This document shows positions 18,457 to 27,156 of a stretch of 61,138 nucleotides of DNA, piece after piece (positions within the stretch are counted from its first letter, which is position 1; the number at the start of each line of letters is the position of its first letter). The notes beneath the pieces were generated by a model that saw only the letters and a program-made list of their open reading frames with translations, was not told where the DNA came from and searched no databases. A program made the translations under genes and the position numbers. The stretch is from Sporosarcina sp. E16_8 (GTDB taxonomy: Bacteria > Bacillota > Bacilli > Bacillales_A > Planococcaceae), in assembly GCF_017347095.1 (NCBI RefSeq), contig NZ_JADPRZ010000017.1:1-61138 (forward strand), given 5' to 3'.

Positions 18457-19383
18457 TTATTTTACTTGAATGTATTTCTCGCCAAGGATTTCATTTGTTT
18501 CATAAACATCTTGTGACAATTCCTTTTGAATAAATGGAGTCACATCTTTTTCCTCAATTGAATAATATTCTTCAATTTCGCGTGAAAATAATAATTTTTC
18601 TTTGCGAAGTAATTGATCTAAATTGGATAATTTCTTCGGATTTAACGTTTCATTTGGTAGTAATTGTTGGAGTGCATTGGTGTATTCCTCAAAAGTTCGG
18701 GCACCCACGATCCGAACCCCTTTTTGCTCTTCATTTACCATGACGATTGTCGGGAATCCGCGGACACCTAACTCACGGACGAGTTGGAAGTCTTCATGTA
18801 ATGACGTATTTGCTTCTGGAAGCTTTGATTGAGTAAGGATTTCTTCTCCATCAAGCCCAACTTGATTGACAAGATTAATTAAAATTTCATCTTGTGCAAT
18901 GTTTTTATTGAAAGCAAAAACCTCTTCTCGTGCACGTCGTAAAAATGTGTTTGCTAGCTCTGGACTTTTTTCTTGAATCACCTTATACACTCGGGAAGGG
19001 ATAAATGACGACTCGATTGGATTATCGTACCAAACAGTTCCATCAATCGGCATGCGGGAGTGTTCACCAACTTCTCTCCAATGACCAGCAACATCTGATG
19101 GACTAGAAATGCCATTGTTTGCGTCTTTGAAGCCATCCCAATTTTCAAGCAATCCGCCCATAAGTGTGTGCATATTAAAATAGTGCCCGTACTGATCGAC
19201 AAACTTTCGAAGGACCGGTTCTAATGCCCAGCAATGCGAACAGATTGGATCCGTTACGTAATAAAGTTCAACCTTTTTTTTCTGTGTCGAGAAATCGATA
19301 AACTCCATTGTGGCAGTGTCGTCCCCACCTGGCCCGCATATGCCAGTTTCTAAATCACAAATCATGTTATTTTTCGTTTCCAT
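18457..19383 (-). CDS. DsbA family thioredoxin-fold protein (SpxH/FrnE-like)
   Basis: A 308-residue cytosolic protein with a DsbA-type thioredoxin fold. The active-site-like motif DPICSHCWALEP (C48 and C51) starts the domain and GVRGFPTIVMV supplies the cis-Pro loop. It resembles SpxH/YjbH, the ClpXP adaptor for Spx, but has a complete CxxC. A cysteine-containing extension (C9, C16) precedes it. No signal peptide is present. It is the first gene after the HxlR regulator; a role in thiol-redox handling under electrophile stress is inferred from that context. Confidence 0.75.
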   Translation of the reverse strand: METKNNMICDLETGICGPGGDDTATMEFIDFSTQKKKVELYYVTDPICSHCWALEPVLRKFVDQYGHYFNMHTLMGGLLENWDGFKDANNGISSPSDVAGHWREVGEHSRMPIDGTVWYDNPIESSFIPSRVYKVIQEKSPELANTFLRRAREEVFAFNKNIAQDEILINLVNQVGLDGEEILTQSKLPEANTSLHEDFQLVRELGVRGFPTIVMVNEEQKGVRIVGARTFEEYTNALQQLLPNETLNPKKLSNLDQLLRKEKLLFSREIEEYYSIEEKDVTPFIQKELSQDVYETNEILGEKYIQVK

Positions 19384-19400
19384 TTAAATTCCCCTTTTCT

Positions 19401-19733
19401 TTATTGGTGATTGGACAAATCAAGTTCAATATTTTTTTGTGCCCACGCTTGTATTGGCTGTAGGGCGATTGCAAGTTGTTGTCCTTTTTCAGTTAGATGA
19501 TACGTAATTATGACGGGAGTTCCTGCCGTTACTATTTTTTCCACTAAGTCAAATTCCGCAAGCTCGGTCAATTTCAACGAAAGTGATCGAGGGGTAATAT
19601 CATTTAAATCGCGCTTCATTTGAGAAAAATGAGCAGTAAAGTCAGGACAATTCGACAAATAATGAATAATGAGCCCGTTCCAACGCCTTCCCAAAATCTC
19701 GAAGCTGGATTCTAAATAAGGACATACTTTAAT
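19401..19733 (-). CDS. HxlR/YodB family redox-sensing transcriptional regulator
   Basis: A winged-helix repressor of the HxlR family, about 110 residues. The start of the conserved region, KVCPYLESSFEILGRRWNGLIIHYL, matches YodB/HypR-type sensors, in which this N-terminal cysteine reacts with quinones or diamide. The start is uncertain: GGAGGTGAT is 8 bases before an ATT (19733), which would put the Cys at position 4, as the family expects. A TTG at 19748 and a GTG at 19742 in the same frame precede or overlap the ribosome binding site. It heads the run of DsbA-, YdhR- and pirin-like genes, which it probably controls through the repeat at 19784-19808. Confidence 0.82.
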   Translation of the reverse strand: MKVCPYLESSFEILGRRWNGLIIHYLSNCPDFTAHFSQMKRDLNDITPRSLSLKLTELAEFDLVEKIVTAGTPVIITYHLTEKGQQLAIALQPIQAWAQKNIELDLSNHQ

Positions 19734-19783
19734 AAGTATCACCTCCAACTATTACTTTAAGTATAAACTAGTATAATTAGTAT

Positions 19784-19808
19784 ATCAAGTATAAAGATTA
19801 TACTTGAT
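19784..19808. promoter_or_regulatory. Perfect inverted repeat, probable HxlR operator
   Basis: ATCAAGTATAA and TTATACTTGAT form a perfect 11-bp inverted repeat with the 3-base spacer AGA. It lies about 50 bases upstream of the HxlR gene, next to related AGTATAAACT and AGTATAATTAGTATA motifs at 19760-19783. Position and symmetry suit autoregulation. Confidence 0.7.
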
Positions 19809-20110
19809 GTGTCTGCCATTTAAACAAGCATGTTCGTATCAAAAGATATGGAAGGAACAACCCAAAATTGTTTTTCAGTCTTAAGTATCTAACAAAAGCA
19901 CCATTTGATACGAAATCGGTGGAGGGAAGATTACTGAGCAGCCTTTCCTTGGATAAATACTAGCTATTCCCGATTATTTCCGAACTACCCTATCACCAAT
20001 AAACCTAGACAAATCAAATAAAGAGGGTTTATAAATGACGAAGAGGTGAAACTAGTAGCAATGGAAGTCGGAAATCGGTTAGGGTACATATCTACAAAAG
20101 AAATAGAAAA

Positions 20111-20165
20111 GTAATCGTCAAATAACGGCCACCTGTTATACGAGTGGCCGTTATTTGACGATTAC
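20111..20165. repeat. Long palindrome, family C copy 1
   Basis: Perfect 22-base arms (20111-20132 and 20144-20165) around an 11-base loop, containing CGTCAAATAACGGCCAC. Related palindromes are at 34323-34360 and 53546-53598. On the minus strand it is followed by TTTTCTATTT, so it can end transcription of the flavoreductase remnant. The DNA from 19809 to 20110 has no supported gene; a short frame ending in STKEIEK stops at 20115. Confidence 0.8.
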
Positions 20166-20176
20166 GATTGAAATAG

Positions 20177-20479
20177 TTAGCGTCGATCAAGGAATCTTAG
20201 ATCGCCGACTCCAAGGTTTCTTAAAACTGTTTTAAATTCAGAGCACTGCTCTCTGATGCGTGTTGTAATACCGATTGAATTTTCGTGCGGTAAAGTGGAG
20301 ATTGACATGTGACGAATCAGGCCGCGGTTTGGTTTATCTCCGGCATTAAAACCTTCCAGTGCGAAGTGGGTGTGGGAACCTTCTTCCCATGTAAAATCTT
20401 TCGGACAGTCGAGTAGGTACGTTTTAACCTCAGGCGTTTCATCAATAATCTTATTTATTTTAGTCCAGTATATTTGCAT
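20177..20479 (-). pseudogene. Truncated flavodoxin/ferredoxin-reductase-type (FAD-binding) remnant
   Basis: One hundred residues matching the FAD-binding N-terminal domain of ferredoxin-NADP-reductase-like or siderophore-reducing flavoproteins. It has an N-terminal strand pair, WEEGSHTHFAL and the FAD motif RHMSISTLP, then GITTRI. The frame stops at LRFLDRR just where the NAD-binding half should begin, and family C palindrome 1 follows within 12 bases. The ribosome binding site (AAGGAGAA) and a perfect Fur box upstream are intact. It was probably an iron-regulated siderophore reductase; a functional mini-protein is less likely. Confidence 0.6.
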
Positions 20480-20533
20480 TATATATTCTCCTTACTCAAT
20501 TATATTTATTGTTATTATCTAACACACAATAAG

Positions 20534-20548
20534 TGATAATGATTATCA
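20534..20548. promoter_or_regulatory. Fur box upstream of the reductase remnant
   Basis: TGATAATGATTATCA is a perfect 7-1-7 Fur box, about 55 bases before the start codon at 20479. Confidence 0.88.
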
Positions 20549-20680
20549 ATTAAATAGATTGATTATTTAATATGATTTACGCGAATTTAATTCACTAACA
20601 ATGTAGAGAAAATCTTGCACCTGAATTTTTCATAGTTTCGGCCTATTTTTTAGTGAGAGTGGAAGAAAAATAGCAAAGAG

Positions 20681-20782
20681 TACTGTGCTTAACACAAAGA
20701 AAAGCAATTCATGTACGTGAATACATATACAAAAATAGACCAGACAGTCGCTAAACTTGCCCGGTCTTCATTCTATTATTAA
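20681..20782. repeat. Family A repeat, hairpin subfamily (E) copy 1
   Basis: Matches copies at 23592-23729 and 28143-28288: ACTGTGCTTAACACAAAG, ATACATATACAAAAATAG, then the hairpin GACCAGACAGTCGC...CCGGTC and TTCATTCTATTATTAAT. It lies against the stop codon of the siderophore-binding-protein gene (20779). The hairpin, followed by ATTTTTG on the minus strand, will serve as its terminator. The right end is missing or was replaced by coding DNA. Confidence 0.65.
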
Positions 20783-21780
20783 TTTAGTCGTTCTACTAAA
20801 TCATCTAGTAATAAATTTGCTGCTTTAATACCACCTGCTGTGTTCCAGATTGTTTCATTCACTTCAAATACTTGATTTTTTTTTGAGACATTTAAGCTTT
20901 TAAATACTGGATTTTCCAACCATTGATTAGCCTTATCATATACATCTGATTCCGTAACCCAGTAAAACATAATATCTCCATCCATCGTTTCCATTGCTTC
21001 TTCGGAAACTGTTTCCATAAAATTATCTACATCCTGGGATTCTGGACGGCCCACACCCATTTGTTCAAGCAGTACCCCACTAAATGTGTCCTTCTGGTAT
21101 ATGCGGACATCTTTAGCAGAGAATCTTACGACGGATACTTTCATTTCTTCCTTATCGCCTAATTTTTCTTTTGCCTGAGCAACACGATCATCGAATGCTT
21201 TCATGATCATCTCACTTTCGGCTTTTTTATTTAATGTCTCAGCATACAATTCAAAGTTGATCTTCCATTGCCCTGATAAATCTTCAGAAAACACAGTTGG
21301 TGCAATTTTGCTTAATTGATCGTACGCTTCTTCGTGCCTTACTTTATTACCAATAATTAAGTCCGGGTTTAATTCAAGAATAGCTTCAAAATTAGGCTCG
21401 TTTTCAAAACCAAGCTCCTGGACACCGGCCATCTCGTCTTTAATATGATCATACCAAGGTTCTCCAGTCCATGATCTAACCGCACCAACTGGTTCAATTC
21501 CTAATGCTAGTAATGCTTCTGTTCCTTCATTCGTTAAGATTACAACACGTTGTGGTGTACCCTTAATTTTTGTAACGCCCATTGCATGCTGAATTTCCCG
21601 AACTTCTTCCGCTTCTACAGCATCACTTTCTGCTGAAGCTTCACTTACTACTGTAGTTTCCTTGGTACTGTCCGTATTAGTCGTTTGATCCCCACATCCA
21701 CTAAGAGCGAGCATAATTATTGATAAAATCGAGAAAATAAAAATACTCTTTCCTAATTTAATCTTTATTTCATTTAACAA
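20779..21780 (-). CDS. Iron-siderophore ABC transporter substrate-binding lipoprotein
   Basis: A 333-residue class III periplasmic-binding-protein homologue anchored as a lipoprotein: signal helix, then lipobox LALSGCG. The binding domain has PQRVVILTNEGTEALLALGI, PNFEAILELNPDLIIGNKVR and a C-terminal TIWNTAGGIKAANLLLDDL. These are features of FeuA/YclQ-type Fe-siderophore receptors. The TTG at 21780 follows GGGAGG by 8 bases; a longer frame from 21828 would start inside the Fur box. No permease or ATPase adjoins it, so it may use the transporter at 24.8-26.7 kb. The Btr-like regulator lies directly upstream. Confidence 0.85.
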   Translation of the reverse strand: MLNEIKIKLGKSIFIFSILSIIMLALSGCGDQTTNTDSTKETTVVSEASAESDAVEAEEVREIQHAMGVTKIKGTPQRVVILTNEGTEALLALGIEPVGAVRSWTGEPWYDHIKDEMAGVQELGFENEPNFEAILELNPDLIIGNKVRHEEAYDQLSKIAPTVFSEDLSGQWKINFELYAETLNKKAESEMIMKAFDDRVAQAKEKLGDKEEMKVSVVRFSAKDVRIYQKDTFSGVLLEQMGVGRPESQDVDNFMETVSEEAMETMDGDIMFYWVTESDVYDKANQWLENPVFKSLNVSKKNQVFEVNETIWNTAGGIKAANLLLDDLVERLN

Positions 21781-21806
21781 ATTGATAACCTCCCTAGCAT
21801 TATGAC

Positions 21807-21821
21807 TGATAATGATTATCA
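21807..21821. promoter_or_regulatory. Fur box before the siderophore-binding protein gene
   Basis: TGATAATGATTATCA, a perfect 7-1-7 Fur box 27 bases before the TTG start at 21780. Confidence 0.88.
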
Positions 21822-21900
21822 ATCTCACTTATTATTTTATCAAGTCGCCATTTATTTATCTATAGACAGTTTTGCCTTATGGGTATGGATAGGTTTGTCC

Positions 21901-23487
21901 TCACAAATAATGTGTATGAAAATACTTCACACAGTCATTTATAATATTTCTCCTACCAGATGGTCCCCACGGATCCCATGCAAAACTAGTAGGAATGTAA
22001 ATTTGGTTTTTCTTTACTGCTTGTAATTCCAGCCATAATGGATTTTCAACTAAATTATCTACTGACTCCTGCGCACTCCAAAGAATAATTATTCTTTCAG
22101 GATTAAGCTCAACCATTTCGACTAATGAATAATTTCTACAACTCGAATAGGTTAATCTTTCATCACATTGAAATCCCAAACCTTCATAAAACAAATCACT
22201 TATGGGATGACCCGTCACACCATGGACAATCATACTATCTTTCAAGACACGAATAATCGCCCATTTACCACTTACTGTAATCTTCCTTAATTTATCTTTG
22301 GCTATCTGCTCTACTTTTTCAATATCGTTTATAACATTTTCCGCTAATTCTTCTCTCCCCACTACTTTCGCAATATATCTCTGATAATCTTTCCAGTTAA
22401 GAAATCCATCAAAATGGATAACTTTTGTATTTTCATGAATATGAACCTCATTATTAGTAGTACTACAATTATTCCTATCATTTTGTTTTAGAATATAATG
22501 AGGTTCCATCGTCAATCCATCGTTTAGATCTAATGGAATCTCGGCATTTAATCTTTTTGTCCCCTGCAATTGACTTTCTAAGTATATGGGAAATCCAGTT
22601 TCGGTTGGACATTCTGTCGGAAAACAAGGAGCTGCAACAGGTTTAATTCCAAGGGCTAGTAAATGATCTTGTAGAAAAAGATTACTAAAAATCGCAATTC
22701 TTGGTTCATACTTCTTACGGTAAATTGTAGGTGATATACCTTCTGAGTTTTTAAATAAACGACTAAAATATAATTCGTCTGCAATTCCGACAGTACGTGC
22801 AACATCTTTAATCGAATATATGGACGTTTTTAGCATATTTTTTGCTTGTTCTATTCGTAATTCGCGTAAGTACCCACTTGGCGTTAATCCGGTCTCACGT
22901 TTAAAAGCGCGACAAAAGGAACTCTGTGTCATAAATGTTAAACGAGCAAGATCACCAATTATTAGCTGTTCTTCATAATGCTTATTCATATAATCAATTG
23001 TGAGCTTAATTGGGCCATTTTCATTCTTTTCTTCTAATGCCTTGTTTTTAGAAATCACATACAGCAATTCGTAGAGCAATGCTTGTTTCCTTAACCATGA
23101 TATATATGGGTCAATACTAACTTTATCACTTATTTTTTCTAACAAAGACAGTACTCTTGCCTGCGACATGATTTGTAAGATTATCATTTTAAAAGAGTTC
23201 ATATTATCTAGGTTAGATGCAGGTAGATTTGTATACTGCAAATAATAGAAGTGGACTTCGTTCATGATCGTTGCGCCAACTTCTATCGCTACGCTAGAAT
23301 CTAGAAAAATGCTAGTACCAGGTTTAATATGATGTTTTACCCCATTGATGCTCACTATCCCGCTGCCGCTAGTAATATAAAATAATCCCTTCGTTTGCAT
23401 AGTTAACTTCTTTAATTGAAATCCAATTTTAAATGTATGTTTCTTGCAAGACACAAAAGATAATGCAGTATCATAAGTTGTTTTCAA
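21901..23487 (-). CDS. Btr-like AraC activator fused to a siderophore-binding domain
   Basis: A 528-residue cytosolic regulator. The first 75 residues look like a cupin-type sensor, residues about 160-262 are a double HTH AraC/XylS domain (IGDLARLTFMTQSSFCRAFK, IKDVARTVGIADELYFSRLF), and 265-528 form a FepB-like Fe-siderophore-binding domain (IFSNLFLQDHLLALGIKPVA, WLELQAVKKNQIYIPT, SFAWDPWGPSGRRNII). This architecture is that of B. subtilis Btr, which activates feuABC on binding ferric bacillibactin. TTG start at 23487 after GGGAGAG. It precedes the binding-protein gene, its probable target. No Fur box is evident before it. Confidence 0.85.
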   Translation of the reverse strand: MKTTYDTALSFVSCKKHTFKIGFQLKKLTMQTKGLFYITSGSGIVSINGVKHHIKPGTSIFLDSSVAIEVGATIMNEVHFYYLQYTNLPASNLDNMNSFKMIILQIMSQARVLSLLEKISDKVSIDPYISWLRKQALLYELLYVISKNKALEEKNENGPIKLTIDYMNKHYEEQLIIGDLARLTFMTQSSFCRAFKRETGLTPSGYLRELRIEQAKNMLKTSIYSIKDVARTVGIADELYFSRLFKNSEGISPTIYRKKYEPRIAIFSNLFLQDHLLALGIKPVAAPCFPTECPTETGFPIYLESQLQGTKRLNAEIPLDLNDGLTMEPHYILKQNDRNNCSTTNNEVHIHENTKVIHFDGFLNWKDYQRYIAKVVGREELAENVINDIEKVEQIAKDKLRKITVSGKWAIIRVLKDSMIVHGVTGHPISDLFYEGLGFQCDERLTYSSCRNYSLVEMVELNPERIIILWSAQESVDNLVENPLWLELQAVKKNQIYIPTSFAWDPWGPSGRRNIINDCVKYFHTHYL

Positions 23488-23591
23488 AACCCAACTCTCC
23501 CTTTTCTCCGCTGTATAAGTGAATTATTTTTATAAACTAGCTATCAATAAAAGTGACTACCTTTGTCATAATAAATACTATCCATAGTGAA

Positions 23592-23729
23592 AGCTACCTG
23601 TGCTTGACGCAAAGACAAACCATTTACCATGCGAATAAACATACAAAAAGACCAGACATTCGCCAACTTGTCTGGTCTTTATTCTATTATCATGCTATTG
23701 TAGTGGTTTATTAGAGCAATTTAGTACCT
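23592..23729. repeat. Family A repeat, hairpin subfamily (E) copy 2
   Basis: Left end AGCTACCTGTGCTTGACGC, then GCGAATAAACATACAAAAAG, hairpin ACCAGACA...TGTCTGGT, CTTTATTCTATTATCATG and a right end TTTAGTACCTC. It fills most of the gap between the AraC gene and the following binding-protein gene. Confidence 0.72.
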
Positions 23730-23790
23730 CAAATTTGACGCCAGCATTAGAACATTTACATTTCCTTTCGAAACTGGCACCTATCACATT

Positions 23791-24801
23791 TTATTTAAAC
23801 AAGTCTGGATATATTTCTTTCGCTACTAGTTCCATTCCATCAATCGTGTTATAACCATAGCCAAACATATAATTGTAATCTACTACATAAATCTGCTTAT
23901 TTTTGATGGCCTTCATACTTGATAATTTCGGATTCGCATAGATCCCTGCTTTCACCTTTTCAAGGTCTGCGTCATCCCATTCCGGTAAGATTAATATATC
24001 TGGATCAGCCTCAATAAGCGTTTCTATACTTACATCGGCTGTTTCCTTCTTAAATATGTTATCTAGCTTGACCATATTAAAGGCATCATTGAAGAATGTT
24101 TCATCGCCTGCTGGATATACATAAATCTCATTAGGATCATTTGTATGCAAATAAGCAAATGTTTTATGGTCTTGAATGCTCTCTAATTTTGAAATAATCG
24201 ATGTTTGTTTCTCTTTTAGCTCTTTTATAAAGCTATCCGCTTTGTCTTGGACACTAAAAATTTCACCAATGTTTTCAATATCTTTATAAATAGATTCATA
24301 CGTTCCGCCTGTAACAGATGACTCTATTACATAGGTATTAATAGCCATGTCATTGAGTGTATCTACTGTACCTACACCCCAATCCGCATTATCAAATAAG
24401 CCACCTCGACCAAAAACTAAATCTGGATTGGTCCCTAATGTCACCTCTTTGCCGACATATTCATCACTTAGTATTTTTAACTTCAGATATTCTTCCTCTA
24501 CTGATTTGTCAGGAGCTCCAAAGTTTGCCCCTACCCCAACGATTTTATCGCCTAAGCCTAAATGCAATAATAATTCCGCTGCTGGACGCGTATTAGCCAT
24601 GATTCTTTCGGGTGCTGCATCAAATACTTGGTTTTTCTTTTCCCAAGTGGTTCCGCCTTCCGCTTTCGTATAGTTTTGAATCGTTAACGGGTAATGCCCT
24701 TTCGCTTCGGGTTCCTCTGAGTTACTTTTACTTGAACCTCCACAAGCAGTTAATGTTAGCAGTGCCGCTAAACTGATGCCTAGTAATAATATTCTTTTCA
24801 T
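23791..24801 (-). CDS. ABC transporter substrate-binding lipoprotein (FecB/BtuF type)
   Basis: A 336-residue lipoprotein with signal helix and lipobox LTLTACGG. The class III binding fold shows PERIMANTRPAAELLLHLGL, LGTNPDLVFGRGGLF and IETLIEADPDILILPEWDD. The ligand is probably an iron chelate or corrinoid; a FecCD permease and FecE-like ATPase precede it in one operon and a Fur box heads the operon, so iron is the better guess. The ATG at 24801 follows GGGGGAGCACC; the longer frame to 24828 overlaps the ATPase gene. It ends the three-gene operon. Confidence 0.85.
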   Translation of the reverse strand: MKRILLLGISLAALLTLTACGGSSKSNSEEPEAKGHYPLTIQNYTKAEGGTTWEKKNQVFDAAPERIMANTRPAAELLLHLGLGDKIVGVGANFGAPDKSVEEEYLKLKILSDEYVGKEVTLGTNPDLVFGRGGLFDNADWGVGTVDTLNDMAINTYVIESSVTGGTYESIYKDIENIGEIFSVQDKADSFIKELKEKQTSIISKLESIQDHKTFAYLHTNDPNEIYVYPAGDETFFNDAFNMVKLDNIFKKETADVSIETLIEADPDILILPEWDDADLEKVKAGIYANPKLSSMKAIKNKQIYVVDYNYMFGYGYNTIDGMELVAKEIYPDLFK

Positions 24802-24811
24802 GGTGCTCCCC

Positions 24812-25573
24812 CTATATGCCATATGCAAAACCTAATCCATTTGTAACTGGATTGGTATATGTTTGACATTTAATTTGATATAATGCTTCAATTGTAGCTG
24901 GCGTTAAAACCTCATCTGGTGTTCCATGTGCATAGACTTCTCCATCTTTTATGGCATACAGGTAGTCGCAGTAATGTGCTGCCATTTCTAAATCATGGAG
25001 AGCTGCTAATACACCAATGTTCAAATTTTTAACACATGATAAAATTTCAATCTGATAGCGTATATCTAAGTGGTTTGTCGGTTCATCTAACACCATAATT
25101 TTTGGCTGTTGCGCAATGGTTCTCGCTAAAATAACTCTCTGCTTTTCTCCGCCAGACAACGATAAGAAACCACGATGTTTGTAATCTAGTAAATTTGTTC
25201 GTTTCAATGCTTCCTCAACGATCACGAAATCCTCTTTTTTGTCTGACTCCAACATTTTTTTATGTGGTGTTCTGCCTAACATCACCATTTGCTGTACAGA
25301 CAAATCAAAACTCATTTCATTAAATTGCCCTACGACACCTAATCGCTGTGAAACCTTTTTCTCTGAACTTTTTAGTACATCTATGTCATCTAAAAAAACC
25401 ATTCCTTTTTGAGGTACAAGACTCTTATAGATACTCTTTAACAGGGTTGACTTTCCACAACCATTTGGTCCAATCAGCCCTACAAATTGTTGTTTTTTCA
25501 CAAGGATTGAAATGTTTTTCACAATCTCTTTTTTCCCTATACTAATATCTATTCCCTTTGCAATTAATTCCAT
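24812..25573 (-). CDS. Iron-chelate ABC transporter ATP-binding protein (FecE type)
   Basis: A 253-residue cytoplasmic ATPase energising the adjacent FecCD permease. Walker A GPNGCGKSTLLKSIYK, Q-loop GQFNEM, signature LSLSGGEKQRVILARTIAQ, Walker B IMVLDEPTNHLD and switch AALHDLEMA are all intact. It lies 3 bases after the permease gene, and its end is 10 bases before the binding-protein start. Confidence 0.92.
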   Translation of the reverse strand: MELIAKGIDISIGKKEIVKNISILVKKQQFVGLIGPNGCGKSTLLKSIYKSLVPQKGMVFLDDIDVLKSSEKKVSQRLGVVGQFNEMSFDLSVQQMVMLGRTPHKKMLESDKKEDFVIVEEALKRTNLLDYKHRGFLSLSGGEKQRVILARTIAQQPKIMVLDEPTNHLDIRYQIEILSCVKNLNIGVLAALHDLEMAAHYCDYLYAIKDGEVYAHGTPDEVLTPATIEALYQIKCQTYTNPVTNGLGFAYGI

Positions 25574-25576
25574 TTT

Positions 25577-26656
25577 CTACCCTCCAAAGTTGTAGCCTCT
25601 TTTTACAATCATGTAGATAAATAATGGAGATCCAATAACAGAGGTGATGATTCCAATCGGCAATTCAACATTATGTATTAATGTTCTTGACAAAATGTCG
25701 GCCCAAATCATGAAAAGTCCACCTAAAAGCAGCGTACCGAGCATTAAACGCTTATGATCTGCTCCGAAAATCCCCCTTGTTATATGTGGAATAATTAAAC
25801 CAACAAAGCCAATCATTCCTGAATAGGCGACCATTGTCCCAGTAACAACAGCAGTGACGATCATATAAATTTTTCGGAATGCACTTAAGTTAATGCCTAG
25901 TGTAATAGCAGATTCATCACCTAGCAGCATCGTGTTTAACACGCGATGTTGGAATAGAAATAGGGCTGCTCCAAGCAGAACAACAATAGCTAAAATCGGC
26001 GTTTTATCCCAACTTGCTGATGCTAAACTTCCCATTGACCAAAAAGTAACAGTTTTAATCCCTTCTGCATTATTGGCAAAATAGATAATTAAGCTAGCGA
26101 AGGAGCTACACAATGCCCCAATTACAACCCCTGATAATACGAGTTTCACAGATGTTGCCTTACCGCCGATGCTCGATAAAATAAGGACTGCCATTGATGT
26201 TATCATCGCACCCAAGAAGGCTCCAAATGCCACTCCAAACTGCGACAAAAATGCACTACTTCCAAATCCAACTAGAATTGCAAAAGTTGCACCTAATGAT
26301 GCTCCCGATGAAATGCCAAGTATGTATGGGTCAGCAAGTGGATTTTGCACTACCGCTTGCATAACCGTCCCACATAATGCAAGCCCTATGCCGATAAGCA
26401 GTGCGAAAATCACGCGTGGCATCCTCACCTGTAAAATAATATTCAAATATGATTCGCTTTGGATATGATCTAAGGATCCAATCCTTCCATTTGTTAATGC
26501 ATGCACTACTATATCCATAGACTGCGTGAAAGGAATGTTCACTTGTCCGATTGATACTGAATATACAGCTGACAGCAAAATGATGCCTATTAGAAGAAAA
26601 ATAAAGACATAATAACGATTGCCCATCCCTATCTTGTTTAGACCCTTTTCACTCAA
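25577..26656 (-). CDS. FecCD family iron-chelate ABC transporter permease
   Basis: A 359-residue membrane protein with about ten helices. Family marks are RMPRVIFALLIGIGLALCGT, QNPLADPYILGISSGASLGA, MIGFVGLIIPHITR and a C-terminal LPIGIITSVIGSPLF. FecCD permeases import ferric siderophores, haem or cobalamin. TTG start at 26656, 7 bases after GGAGG. First gene of the operon, 33 bases after a Fur box. Confidence 0.92.
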   Translation of the reverse strand: MSEKGLNKIGMGNRYYVFIFLLIGIILLSAVYSVSIGQVNIPFTQSMDIVVHALTNGRIGSLDHIQSESYLNIILQVRMPRVIFALLIGIGLALCGTVMQAVVQNPLADPYILGISSGASLGATFAILVGFGSSAFLSQFGVAFGAFLGAMITSMAVLILSSIGGKATSVKLVLSGVVIGALCSSFASLIIYFANNAEGIKTVTFWSMGSLASASWDKTPILAIVVLLGAALFLFQHRVLNTMLLGDESAITLGINLSAFRKIYMIVTAVVTGTMVAYSGMIGFVGLIIPHITRGIFGADHKRLMLGTLLLGGLFMIWADILSRTLIHNVELPIGIITSVIGSPLFIYMIVKRGYNFGG

Positions 26657-26688
26657 ATTTTCACCTCCGTTTTAGCTACCAACTTAAT

Positions 26689-26703
26689 TGATAACGATTA
26701 TCA
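26689..26703. promoter_or_regulatory. Fur box of the permease-ATPase-binding-protein operon
   Basis: TGATAACGATTATCA with one departure from the 7-1-7 consensus, extended by an overlapping GATTATCATTATCAA, giving tandem Fur hexamers. It sits just upstream of the permease ribosome binding site. Confidence 0.85.
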
Positions 26704-26915
26704 TTATCAATTACTACTTGATTGTAAAACATATTCAGAACAAAAACAACAACAAATTTATAAAATAATTTGTTAATCCCATAAAGTCATACATAACGGA
26801 ATTTATTCAAACTTTTTACGGTAACCAAAAACCAAGGTATAAACCTTATAATTAGAGAATGAAAAACCCTTCATCAATTCAATGAAAGGTTCTACTTAAA
26901 AGATTGTTTACACGG

Positions 26916-27051
26916 GGACGACCACTGTGTCAGACACAAAGACGAATAACTCACACATTTGAAAAATTATACAATAAGTAAAGAAAAACCGCATAGCTAT
27001 TGATTTATATTGTATTGCATTATCCGTATAGTTTCTCGCGCAGCGGTACCC
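26916..27051. repeat. MITE-like repeat, family A copy 2
   Basis: Order of blocks: ACTGTGTCAGACACAAAGA, CGAATAACTCACACATTTG, ATTATACAATAAGTAAAG, AAAACCGCATAGCTATTG, TTGTATTGCATTATCCGT and right end CGCGCAGCGGTACCCG. The gap 26704-27156 holds this repeat, a small hairpin near 26866-26893 and no gene. Confidence 0.75.
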
Positions 27052-27156
27052 GAATAAACAAACAAATGCATTTTATGGTAAAGTAACTATAAATATAAAA
27101 TGCTCTGTATTCACTTCTTACACAGTAGAGTAGCATCACCTAAGGGGGAAATGTAA

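Noticed and set aside
20020..20117. Small plus-strand frame ending in STKEIEK
   Set aside because: About 24 codons, no start with a ribosome binding site; possibly a fragment.
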